A stretch of DNA of 41,448 nucleotides from a virus. The stretch lies in the IMG/VR virus record IMGVR_UViG_3300045120_000235, positions 1-41,448 of that record; one strand, 5' to 3'. Position 1 is the stretch's first letter. Each line of letters begins with the position of its first letter. Positions 25,393 through 31,413 of this stretch are shown here, piece by piece. The notes under the pieces are model-generated. The model had not been told where the DNA came from and made no database searches. It saw nothing but the letters and a program-made list of their open reading frames with translations. Both the position numbers and the translations under genes were made by a program.

Positions 25393-25826
25393 GCGTTGGC
25401 CCCAGAAACTGAGGCGGCCGGGGTACTCAGTATCTGTCCACGCTGGCCATGCCGCGGTTGCGGCTGGCCATTCTGGGAACTACGGTGCAAATCCTTTTTC
25501 CAGCCGCCGGCCTGCATGCCGAGCTCTCGGCAGATCCTGGCCAGCTGTTCGAAGCGTGCCTTGCTGGTGAACGCGCGCAGCAGGGCGGCGATCTGCAGTT
25601 CGCCCTTGAGCGTGTCGATCTCGCGCACCAGGTCGTCGACCAGGTCACGGCGATATCGCGGCTCCGCGTACGCCTGGCGCGCCAGCCTCAGCACCTTCCG
25701 CACCTGGGCGCGCAGATCCTCGCCCGTCGGGTACCGGTTGAAGCGCGAAAACTGCCGAACGGCCTGCTCGATTTCTAGGAGCAGGCGCTCGGACAGCTTC
25801 ACGATCGGCGGCGCGTGGAAGGTCAT
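25389..25826 (-). CDS. avd: Avd, DGR accessory variability determinant
   Basis: This 145-residue protein is predicted almost wholly helical up to residue 110 (LLLEIEQAVRQFSRF ... DLVDDLVREIDTLKGELQIAALLRAF ... FEQLARICRELGMQAGGWKK), the four-helix-bundle Avd pattern. Avd is a basic pentamer that binds RT and the TR-containing RNA. A 34-residue Gln/Pro/Ser-rich tail follows, longer than in BPP-1 Avd. Its 3' end abuts the TR, so this stretch may be constrained as DGR RNA. It lies between the second target and the RT. Confidence 0.87.
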   Translation of the reverse strand: MTFHAPPIVKLSERLLLEIEQAVRQFSRFNRYPTGEDLRAQVRKVLRLARQAYAEPRYRRDLVDDLVREIDTLKGELQIAALLRAFTSKARFEQLARICRELGMQAGGWKKDLHRSSQNGQPQPRHGQRGQILSTPAASVSGANA

Positions 25827-25857
25827 GGTATGCGGTCGGCTTTTTTCAGAAGGTCAA

Positions 25858-26415
25858 TTACTGACCGGGCACGCCAGCGGGCCGCACGGCGAGGACGAAG
25901 CACTCGCCGCCGCGGCTGTCGGTGTCGGCGGAGCCGTAGCTGAAAAAGAGGTACCACGCGCCCGAAGACGGATTCCAGGACGCGCGCCGACGGGTCCAGT
26001 ACCAATCGTCGGTCCGGATCCAGAAGAAGAAGTTGGGATCGCACGCGGGGTTATGGCGCGAGCGATCGATGATCGGCTCGAGTTCCTTGTCGTCGCCCAT
26101 CTGCCAGCCTTTGACGCCGCAGTGCTCGAGCTCGGCGGCGGCTTGCTCGCCTTCCTCGTGCGGCCAGGTGCGATCGCCGACGTTGATCGCCGCGACGATC
26201 ATGTTGTTCTGGAGCAGGTGGATCGCGCCGACGTCGCTGTTGGGCGCATCGTCGGGCAGCGGCTCGAGCGTGTGGCTCAGCTTGATGTAGAGCCGGTCGT
26301 CCCGGCGCCGCTCCGGAAGGGCGCGGTGCACGGTGCCCTCGCCCTCGGCGATGAATTGCGTGGGGAAGTGGCCGCACGTCGGGCAGTTGCTGACGCTGAT
26401 CGTGTTCTCGTCCAT
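25858..26415 (-). CDS. DGR target protein 2, DUF1566/C-type-lectin-like
   Basis: This 185-residue protein has an N-terminal region with CPTCGHFP (11-18) and a beta-rich middle. The C-terminal DUF1566-like domain spans about 83-185 (GVKGWQMGDDKEL, WYWTRRRASW, SSGAWYLFF, ECFVLAVRP). The variable repeat encodes the last 38 residues. Ten positions (Gly152, Phe157, Ser159, Tyr160, Ser162, Asp164, Asp166, Ser167, Gly169, Gly170) differ from the TR translation. There is no signal peptide or transmembrane segment. The TAA stop is one codon past the VR core. The ligand is unknown. Confidence 0.88.
   Translation of the reverse strand: MDENTISVSNCPTCGHFPTQFIAEGEGTVHRALPERRRDDRLYIKLSHTLEPLPDDAPNSDVGAIHLLQNNMIVAAINVGDRTWPHEEGEQAAAELEHCGVKGWQMGDDKELEPIIDRSRHNPACDPNFFFWIRTDDWYWTRRRASWNPSSGAWYLFFSYGSADTDSRGGECFVLAVRPAGVPGQ
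25861..25970 (-). repeat. DGR variable repeat VR2
   Basis: This aligns to the TR at an offset of 639 with no gaps. In the core 107 bp there are 14 substitutions and every one lies at a TR adenine. Nine AAY codons plus one GAC codon are altered. A 5-bp stem GGTCA/TGACC (25852-25866) sits over its 3' end and the stop codon. Confidence 0.95.
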
Positions 26416-26458
26416 TACGTTCTCTCAGTGGCACGGCTCGCGCCGCGGAAGGTTTTTT

Positions 26459-27028
26459 TCAAAGGGCAAACGACTGACCGGGCACGCCAGCGGGCCGCAC
26501 GGCGAGGACGAAGCACTCGTAGTTGCGGAGGTAGGTGTAGGCGTAGCCGCTGTCGAAAAGGAGGTACCACGCGACCGAAGACGGATCAGCCGCCCAGGGC
26601 GTGCGCGTCCAGTGCGAAGCGGCGTCGATATCGGGGAAGTAGTTGGTGTCAGCCGCAGGATCGTGCTTCGTCAGATCCCGGATCGCCTCGAGGTCTTCCA
26701 GGTCGGGATAGCGCCAGTCCTTGAAACCGAGCAGCGTGAGCGCAGCGCACAGCTTCTCGCCGGCGGCCCACTTCTGCCGCTTCGCGTGGATCTTCCGCGC
26801 GGTGACCCAGATATTGCGGCTGGCGACGTAGACCGCGACGTGATCGGTGCCGGCATAGTCGGCGGGCAGCGCGTTGCCGTCGGCGCCGATCTTGATGAAG
26901 CGCGCCGGCGCCGCGGTCTCGCCGCTGAACGAAAGCAGTTCGCCGGCGATCGGCGACAGGTCGGAGTCGCGCTTGATGTTGATGAAGCTCGCGCCGTTCG
27001 GCTCGATGCGGATGGAAATGTTCTGCAT
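26459..27028 (-). CDS. DGR target protein 1, DUF1566/C-type-lectin-like
   Basis: This 189-residue protein starts at ATG 27028 with AGGGG about 10 bases upstream. A longer frame to 27187 lacks a site and overlaps the neighbour. The N-terminal 80 residues are beta-rich. Residues 85-189 have the DUF1566 pattern: KWAAGEKLCAALTLLGFKDWRYPDLEDLEAI, SHWTRTPWAA, SSVAWYLLF, ECFVLAVRP. The diversified residues are Val152, Leu157, Asp159, Ser160, Tyr162, Tyr164, Tyr166, Leu167 and Tyr170. Asn169 keeps the template codon. Four tyrosines are typical of a selected binding face. No export signal is seen. Confidence 0.88.
   Translation of the reverse strand: MQNISIRIEPNGASFINIKRDSDLSPIAGELLSFSGETAAPARFIKIGADGNALPADYAGTDHVAVYVASRNIWVTARKIHAKRQKWAAGEKLCAALTLLGFKDWRYPDLEDLEAIRDLTKHDPAADTNYFPDIDAASHWTRTPWAADPSSVAWYLLFDSGYAYTYLRNYECFVLAVRPAGVPGQSFAL
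26474..26583 (-). repeat. DGR variable repeat VR1
   Basis: This aligns to the TR at an offset of 1252 with no gaps. In the core 107 bp there are 11 substitutions, all at TR adenines. The invariant 3' segment is identical to TR and VR2 apart from the terminal G/C difference. The coding frame continues five codons beyond it. Confidence 0.95.
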
Positions 27029-27054
27029 GACGGATCCCCTGGTGAGTGGGTGGG

Positions 27055-27306
27055 CTAGCGGATGGAACGGACGCGCTGCGGCGTGGCGTTGACGACAGGC
27101 ACGGCGACACCGATCAGGCGACACCACTCCTGCAGGGCCGCTTCGAAGCTCGGGTGCTTCGCCGTCTTGCGATCGCAGGGATGGCATTCCAGGCAGTGGC
27201 CGCCACCGCTACGCGGCGCACGGCGATCTTCGAAATGCTTGGGCGCCTTGCTGCAGGCGCAGGGCGGGACTTCGCCAGGCGCGTGCGTGATCTGGTGCTG
27301 GGTCAC
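27055..27306 (-). CDS. Small Cys-rich phage protein
   Basis: This 83-residue protein, (GTG) TQHQITHAPGEVPPCACSKAPKHF, has paired Cys (CAC, CLECHPC) and His residues consistent with a zinc site. The C-terminal part is FEAALQEWCRLIGVAVPVV. The GTG overlaps the upstream stop (GTGA), which decides the start. It is the gene immediately before DGR target 1. Function unknown. Confidence 0.65.
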   Translation of the reverse strand: MTQHQITHAPGEVPPCACSKAPKHFEDRRAPRSGGGHCLECHPCDRKTAKHPSFEAALQEWCRLIGVAVPVVNATPQRVRSIR

Positions 27307-27431
27307 GGGCCACCGCCTTCGGCGCGTTTGTTCGCGACCATGTCGGCCCAGCCGATAACGGCCATCCCGACGGCGAGCAGGGCGAACGCACCGAAGAACC
27401 CGACCACGATGCCGAACTGGAAGTCGCTCAT
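27303..27431 (-). CDS. 42-residue membrane protein
   Basis: MSDFQFGIVVGFFGAFALLAVGMAV provides one transmembrane helix, followed by a short charged cytoplasmic-type tail. Both ends overlap neighbouring genes (ATGA and GTGA), which supports translation. Function unknown. Confidence 0.6.
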   Translation of the reverse strand: MSDFQFGIVVGFFGAFALLAVGMAVIGWADMVANKRAEGGGP

Positions 27432-27670
27432 GCGCGCACCGGTTCGACGGGTTTGGCCAGCTGAATCGCGAGGTGCCTGGCTTCTTCGATAACGCGATGA
27501 TTCGCGACGCCGGCGGCGAGCATCTTCTGGCTCGCGGCGACGACGACCGCCTTGTTGACGCCGTTACAGCCACGCGCGCGGGCGATGGTGCGGCAGCGAC
27601 ACACCACCTGCTCGGTGGTTAGGTCAGCAGCCGCGCGCGCGGCACGATCGAAAGCGAGGATCTGTCCCAT
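27428..27670 (-). CDS. Small helical protein, unknown
   Basis: This 80-residue protein starts MGQILAFDRAARAAADLT. It contains CRCRTIARARGCNGVNKAVVV and is predicted helical. Start at 27670. It ends in an ATGA overlap with the 42-residue membrane protein gene. No family recognised. Confidence 0.6.
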   Translation of the reverse strand: MGQILAFDRAARAAADLTTEQVVCRCRTIARARGCNGVNKAVVVAASQKMLAAGVANHRVIEEARHLAIQLAKPVEPVRA

Positions 27671-27672
27671 GC

Positions 27673-27846
27673 TCAATGCCCTCCGGAGAAGAAGCCGCCC
27701 CACCAGAGCAACCCGAAGACCAGGGCGGCTCCGATCAGGGATCGGATGAAGTCGTGGGTGCCGGTCTTCTCCTGGCCGTCGCGCGTCAGCGCCGTGCCCA
27801 GGTTCATGCCGATGAGAATCACGTAGAGGATCTGGGGCAGGTGCAT
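27673..27846 (-). CDS. 57-residue membrane protein
   Basis: MHLPQILYVILIGMNLGTAL and DFIRSLIGAALVFGLLWWGGFF make two hydrophobic segments. The gene fits exactly between its neighbours, with stop-to-start gaps of 1-2 bases. Function unknown. Such two-helix proteins are common in phage early operons. Confidence 0.6.
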   Translation of the reverse strand: MHLPQILYVILIGMNLGTALTRDGQEKTGTHDFIRSLIGAALVFGLLWWGGFFSGGH

Positions 27847-27847
27847 G

Positions 27848-28060
27848 TCAGGCCTCGAGGGCAGCAGCTGCTGCGGGATTGGTGAGCGCCGAAGCCAACT
27901 TCGCGCGCGCTTCGTCCAGGCGCCGGCGGTGGCGCGCGAGGTCGTCGAGCATCGTTTTGTTCGGGTGCGCGTAGCGCGACAGCCTGGCGATGTTTGCCTC
28001 GGCGCCGACCATTGCCTGGAAAGCGGCGCGCGCGACCTCGAGCCGGGCTTCTGGAGTCAT
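27848..28060 (-). CDS. Small helical protein, unknown
   Basis: This 70-residue protein, MTPEARLEVARAAFQAMVGAEANIARL, is predicted as two long helices with a basic middle (ARHRRRLDEARAK). Its ATG overlaps the upstream stop (ATGA). Function unknown. Confidence 0.6.
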   Translation of the reverse strand: MTPEARLEVARAAFQAMVGAEANIARLSRYAHPNKTMLDDLARHRRRLDEARAKLASALTNPAAAAALEA

Positions 28061-28356
28061 TTCGCACCGCCGTTCAAACCCAGCCGCGCGTCGGCGCGTT
28101 CCATGCGCTTCACTTCCTTACGGCAGGCGGCACCGATGGCGAGCCATTCGTTACCTGCTGGCGTGAAGTTGGCGATGGAGTGGGCGGCAGCGTCCCGCAC
28201 AAATTGTCGGGCGAGCGTCCTGCGCAACGTGATGGCGTAAGCGACCTGGCCGCGCGTGAGGTTCGGGTTCTTCGCTGCCTTGTCCGCCTGATACACCCAG
28301 CCGGCGGCCAGGCGTTCCTGGCGCGACGCGGCGATGCTCACGACCGCCGCGATCAC
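28057..28356 (-). CDS. Small protein, unknown
   Basis: This 99-residue protein starts at a GTG overlapping the upstream stop (GTGA): IAAVVSIAASRQERLAAGWVYQ. It is helical and basic toward its end (CRKEVKRMERADARL). No family recognised. Confidence 0.6.
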   Translation of the reverse strand: MIAAVVSIAASRQERLAAGWVYQADKAAKNPNLTRGQVAYAITLRRTLARQFVRDAAAHSIANFTPAGNEWLAIGAACRKEVKRMERADARLGLNGGAK

Positions 28357-28637
28357 GCGGCCACCGACAAGGGAATGACGCGGCGGAACTCGATCATGCA
28401 GCCGCAAGCGATCCCGTTCTTGAACAGGGGAGTGGTGCGGCGCTCGAGGACGCCGGCGGCAACTAACGAGTCGGCGTAGCGATGACGATCGCCAGAACCG
28501 GCGCACTCGAATTCCGGGCCGAACGATTCCGCGACCGCCAGGTATTTGGCGGCCGTCTCGGCGTCGATCGGCGCACCGGCCCGGGCGAAGAGCCGGGCGA
28601 TGGCGGTCTGCAGCGAGAAGTCGGGCGGCTGGTACAT
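28353..28637 (-). CDS. First gene of leftward operon, unknown
   Basis: This 94-residue protein, MYQPPDFSLQTAIARLFARAG, includes AAKYLAVAESFGPEFECAG and a basic YADSLVAAGVLERRT segment. GGAG lies 6 bases before the ATG. The predicted transcript start lies about 25-30 bases upstream. It is the first gene under the operator-covered promoter. Confidence 0.68.
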   Translation of the reverse strand: MYQPPDFSLQTAIARLFARAGAPIDAETAAKYLAVAESFGPEFECAGSGDRHRYADSLVAAGVLERRTTPLFKNGIACGCMIEFRRVIPLSVAA

Positions 28638-28670
28638 CGGAGCTCCAACGCCAGTGGCGGCGCGGAGCTA

Positions 28671-28699
28671 AGTAAAGCAGCGCTTTACCTATGTGTCAA
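28671..28699 (-). promoter_or_regulatory. Leftward early promoter (pL-like)
   Basis: On the minus strand TTGACA (28699-28694), a 17-bp spacer and TTTACT (28676-28671) form a near-consensus sigma-70 promoter. The predicted start is near 28664, ahead of the 94-residue gene. The -10 hexamer is identical to that of the cro promoter, and both elements are covered by repressor-type palindromes. Confidence 0.8.
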
Positions 28700-28711
28700 G
28701 CGGTGCTTTAT
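28672..28711. promoter_or_regulatory. Two operators over the leftward promoter
   Basis: GTAAAGC-agc-GCTTTAC (28672-28688) is a perfect palindrome overlapping the -10. GTCAAGC-ggt-GCTTTAT (28695-28711) is a degenerate copy overlapping the -35. Their centres are 23 bp apart, about two helical turns. The same core TAAAGC-N3-GCTTTA lies over the cro promoter, so the CI-like repressor is the likely ligand. Confidence 0.75.
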
Positions 28712-28756
28712 CTGCTTGATCCGGGATGGGAAAAGCCCAGGAACACGACAGGGATT

Positions 28757-29350
28757 TTACAAGCTGGCGGCCCAGTGGTCTTCGGAGACGATCGCAAGCG
28801 GGACTCCCTCTCTTTTCAGCTCGACTGCCCTTTCGATTTTTCGGCCATAACTGGAATGTATCCAATCCCGCGAGCCGATTTTCCCGATAACCAGATATCT
28901 GGTGCGTTTGGTAGGCGCGCTAATTGCGTGGGCGCCGCGCTGTTCCAGTGCGTCAATTACTGCAGCGCGGCGCCCAAATGCAAAGGTGCCCGTGACGACA
29001 ACGATCGCGTCGCGGAACAAGAGTAGAGGTGCCGGCTCATCCAATGGCAGCGCTGACGAAAGGCTGGCAACCTCCGCCTCGGTGTTGAAGGTCTCGCCGC
29101 CAACAAACCGGCTCAGCGTGCCCAGCAAGTCTGATTCTTCGTCTGAATCGATAACCCCATCGACCAACGCGTCTGTCAGCCGTCGATAAAGCACGTCATA
29201 AGGGAATTTGTTGGCGAACGCACTATTCCGCTCGATCCAACTTTTAAGATAGCCAGCTTCGTCCGAGCTGCAATGGCCATCCGCGAGAACCCCGCGACAC
29301 ACCCCGATAAGCTCGTCGGTGGAACGATCCGCGCGCCGCGCAGCTGTCAT
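28757..29350 (-). CDS. BRCT-domain protein in repressor operon
   Basis: This 197-residue protein has an N-terminal helical, acidic region (DELIGVCRGVLADGHCSSDEAGYLKSWIE, then DGVIDSDEESDLL). A C-terminal BRCT-like domain follows at about 113-197 (AIVVVTGTFAFGRRAAVIDALEQRGAHAI, TRYLVIG, KIERAVELKREGVPLAIVSEDHW). BRCT folds of this type occur in bacterial NAD-dependent ligases and bind DNA ends or nicks. It is the third gene downstream of the repressor in the same direction, so it could be expressed in lysogens. The role in the phage is unknown. Confidence 0.75.
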   Translation of the reverse strand: MTAARRADRSTDELIGVCRGVLADGHCSSDEAGYLKSWIERNSAFANKFPYDVLYRRLTDALVDGVIDSDEESDLLGTLSRFVGGETFNTEAEVASLSSALPLDEPAPLLLFRDAIVVVTGTFAFGRRAAVIDALEQRGAHAISAPTKRTRYLVIGKIGSRDWIHSSYGRKIERAVELKREGVPLAIVSEDHWAASL

Positions 29351-29391
29351 GGAGGCGTGCGGCGCATTTTGCGAAAAAACACCCACGTGCG

Positions 29392-29685
29392 CTATTTCAC
29401 TTCCTCGGGGACCGTCGGCGCCACCGTGACCTTGCCGTCGGTGAACTCGATCGTGACGACCGAAACCCCGCCGATGCCGAAGATCCCGGCCGACGCCCAG
29501 CCGTAGTAGAGCTTGCCGTTGACGGCACTGATCGATATCGGCTTGCCGACCAGCTTCACGACTTCGGCCGTGGTCATGCCGACCTTCACCTGGCGCATGC
29601 CTTCCCAGTTGATCTTCTTGGCGTCGGCGGCGCCGGCGAAACTGATCAGCGCGAACAGGACAAGCAACGAGCGCAAGAGCTTCAT
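29392..29685 (-). CDS. Secreted BamE/SmpA-like small protein
   Basis: This 97-residue protein has a Sec signal peptide (MKLLRSLLVLFALISFAGAADA; no lipobox Cys). A domain with VKVGMTTAEVVKLVGKP and VTIEFTDGKV follows, the pattern of the SmpA/OmlA (BamE) fold. It begins 11 bases after the repressor stop, so it is probably co-transcribed with it. A periplasmic protein made in the lysogen suggests lysogenic conversion or exclusion, but that is inference. Confidence 0.7.
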   Translation of the reverse strand: MKLLRSLLVLFALISFAGAADAKKINWEGMRQVKVGMTTAEVVKLVGKPISISAVNGKLYYGWASAGIFGIGGVSVVTIEFTDGKVTVAPTVPEEVK

Positions 29686-29696
29686 AGAGCCTCCAG

Positions 29697-30377
29697 TTAA
29701 TCCACCCAGCTACCGAGCCAGCGGACGCGACCGATAATCTGCACCGGTTCGCGCTTGGCGTCCATGCGCCGGGCCTTGTTCCAACGATGATCAGCGTCGG
29801 GGTTGATCGATTCGAAGAATACGATGTCATCCAGGACCAGGCATCGCTTCGCGTAGATCTCCTTGCCGAGCTGGACGATGAAGATCGCCTTATGTTCCGG
29901 CTTCTTGTCGGACACGTCGAACAGGAGGGCATCGCCTTCCTTGATCATCGGCAGCATCGATTCGCCGCGGCCATACATCACGGCCAGGTTGCTGGCGAAC
30001 AGTCCCTTGCGCGCCAGGCTGTCGGCCTTGAACTTGAGTGCATGCGTCTCGGCGTATTCCTGGGCCTCGACACCGTTGCCCAACCCGACCGCCTGGGCAT
30101 ACCCGAGCACGTCTTCCCAATCGTCCCGCTTCGGTGCGCCGGATCCGCGCCGGATGAAATGCTCGATCGGCTTGCCGAGGATGCCGGCCAGGCCGGACAG
30201 GTTTTCCTTGCTGATGCGGCCCGTGGTTTCCCAACCAGTGATGGCCTGGGGCGACACGTCCAAGCGCTCGGCAATCTCTGCCTTCGTCTGGGGCGCGGCC
30301 GCGATCGCCGCCCGGATTAGGGCGGCTGTCTCTTCGTTGGTGAGGGGGTCCCGATCAAGCATGGATTGAATGCTCAT
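29697..30377 (-). CDS. CI-like repressor, HTH plus S24 domain
   Basis: This 226-residue protein has an XRE-type helix-turn-helix at about 30-60 (TKAEIAERLDVSPQAITGWE). The C-terminal LexA/S24-like domain has the Ser in GRGESMLPMIKEGD and the Lys in EIYAKR. I see no Ala-Gly or Cys-Gly cleavage site in the 45 residues before the Ser, so RecA-stimulated self-cleavage is not assured. The ATG at 30377 is preferred. The longer frame would cross the cro promoter. Divergent to the cro-like gene. Confidence 0.9.
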   Translation of the reverse strand: MSIQSMLDRDPLTNEETAALIRAAIAAAPQTKAEIAERLDVSPQAITGWETTGRISKENLSGLAGILGKPIEHFIRRGSGAPKRDDWEDVLGYAQAVGLGNGVEAQEYAETHALKFKADSLARKGLFASNLAVMYGRGESMLPMIKEGDALLFDVSDKKPEHKAIFIVQLGKEIYAKRCLVLDDIVFFESINPDADHRWNKARRMDAKREPVQIIGRVRWLGSWVD

Positions 30378-30401
30378 CTGCTTGCCAGGCAGGCGGAAGC
30401 A

Positions 30402-30438
30402 ATCAATGCTTGATGGACGGCTAAAGCTATGCTTTACT
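30402..30438 (+). promoter_or_regulatory. cro promoter and operator (pR-like)
   Basis: TTGATG (30410-30415), 17 bp, TTTACT (30433-30438) form the promoter. TAAAGC-tat-GCTTTA (30422-30436) is a palindrome of the same core sequence as the leftward operators and overlaps the -10. A further 13-bp palindrome ATCAA-tgc-TTGAT (30402-30414) overlaps the -35. The predicted transcript start falls at the GTG of the cro-like gene. Confidence 0.75.
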
Positions 30439-30444
30439 TTGGCC

Positions 30445-30681
30445 GTGAACGCCATCGAACGAGCCATCGACGCGGTTGGGGGTAAGCAGGTTGAGCTTGC
30501 TACTCGCATTTCCGTGACCCCCCAGGCAGTCAATCAATGGGTAAGCGGGCTGAGGCCCGTCCCGGCGAAGCACTGCATCGCGATCGAGACCGCCACCGGC
30601 GGCCAGGTTACCCGCCACGACCTCCGCCCGGACGTCTTCGGACCGCCGCCCAGCAACGAACCCCATTCGGTGGCTGCCTGA
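30445..30681 (+). CDS. Cro-like regulator
   Basis: This 78-residue protein, (GTG) NAIERAIDAVGGKQVELATRISVTPQAVNQWVSG, is a compact helix-turn-helix of the Cro/YdaS type, with a Pro/Ser-rich end. No Shine-Dalgarno precedes the GTG and the -10 box ends 6 bases upstream, so the mRNA may be leaderless. A longer ATG frame from 30370 would include the operator and is unlikely. It would repress the CI operon and pL, as in lambdoid switches. Confidence 0.82.
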   Translation: MNAIERAIDAVGGKQVELATRISVTPQAVNQWVSGLRPVPAKHCIAIETATGGQVTRHDLRPDVFGPPPSNEPHSVAA

Positions 30682-30682
30682 C

Positions 30683-30808
30683 ATGCGCCTGACGCTGTTG
30701 TGCTGGTCGATTCGTTGCGCACTGGTGGATGGCTCGTTCGATGCCGTCTATGCCGCGCACCGGGGCTTCGAAGCCAATCGTCGCGCGGCGACGGGGCAGG
30801 ACGCATGA
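30683..30808 (+). CDS. 41-residue early protein, unknown
   Basis: MRLTLLCWSIRCALVDGSFDAVYAAHRG is a small frame beginning just after the cro-like stop. It ends in an ATGA overlap with the next gene, which supports it as real. It may be a translational coupler or a small regulator. No family recognised. Confidence 0.5.
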   Translation: MRLTLLCWSIRCALVDGSFDAVYAAHRGFEANRRAATGQDA

Positions 30809-31413
30809 AGCGCAAGCTTCAATTCCTGCCGCCACGCCAGTCGCTGATCTACGCAGCGACGCGCCGCATGCTGGACGAGTCCGCCAGCTGCGTGCGCAAG
30901 TTCGCCATGCAGGTGGCCGATCTCTATTTCGCGACCACGGCCGTCGACCAGCGTCACGTGAAGTTTCGCTGGGGCGTGACGATCGACGAACTCTGCAGGG
31001 CAGAGAAGCACAACGCCCAGGTGCTCGGCCGCTACATGGACGGCACGGTGAAAGTGCTGCCGGCGGATCTCGAGGACGCCTGGGTGATGGCCTTGCCGAT
31101 GCCGTATCGGCAGGAGCTCGAGCGCGAACTTGCCGCGCGCCGCGGCATGTTGGCAGTGCCGATGCCGGAGCAGTGCGCTTCGGCCGATATCGGCACGGCA
31201 TCCGCCCTGGCCAAGGAATTCGGCGAGCTGTTCTCCGCGCTGGCGCCGGCGCTGGTCGACGGGCAGTTCACCGAAGCGGATCTGCCGAACCTGAAACGCA
31301 TCATCGCCGAGGGCGACGACCTGATCGGCGCGGTGCTGGCGGTGCGTCGCTGCGCGTTGGATGCGTTGCCGCAGGCGCAAGCAATCCGTTTTCGTCCTGT
31401 GAGGTCGGCATGA
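30805..31413 (+). CDS. Early protein at the CII position, unknown
   Basis: This 202-residue, mostly helical protein begins MKRKLQFLPPRQSLIYAATRRMLDE. The N-terminal basic half has VTIDELCRAEKHNAQVLGRYMDGTVK, possibly a helix-turn-helix-like unit. The C-terminal half is more acidic (SALAKEFGELFSALAPALVDGQF). It lies second after cro, where CII or replication-control proteins are usual, but I cannot assign it. It overlaps both neighbours. Confidence 0.65.
   Translation: MKRKLQFLPPRQSLIYAATRRMLDESASCVRKFAMQVADLYFATTAVDQRHVKFRWGVTIDELCRAEKHNAQVLGRYMDGTVKVLPADLEDAWVMALPMPYRQELERELAARRGMLAVPMPEQCASADIGTASALAKEFGELFSALAPALVDGQFTEADLPNLKRIIAEGDDLIGAVLAVRRCALDALPQAQAIRFRPVRSA

Noticed and set aside
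25222-26583. The TR/VR family as an ordinary tandem duplication or CRISPR-like array
   Set aside because: Only three copies, spaced irregularly in different genes, with substitutions restricted to TR adenines. Neutral duplication would scatter changes over all bases.
30683-30808. Considered dismissing the 41-codon frame as noise
   Set aside because: Kept as a low-confidence gene because it fills the gap exactly and ends in the operon's typical ATGA overlap.
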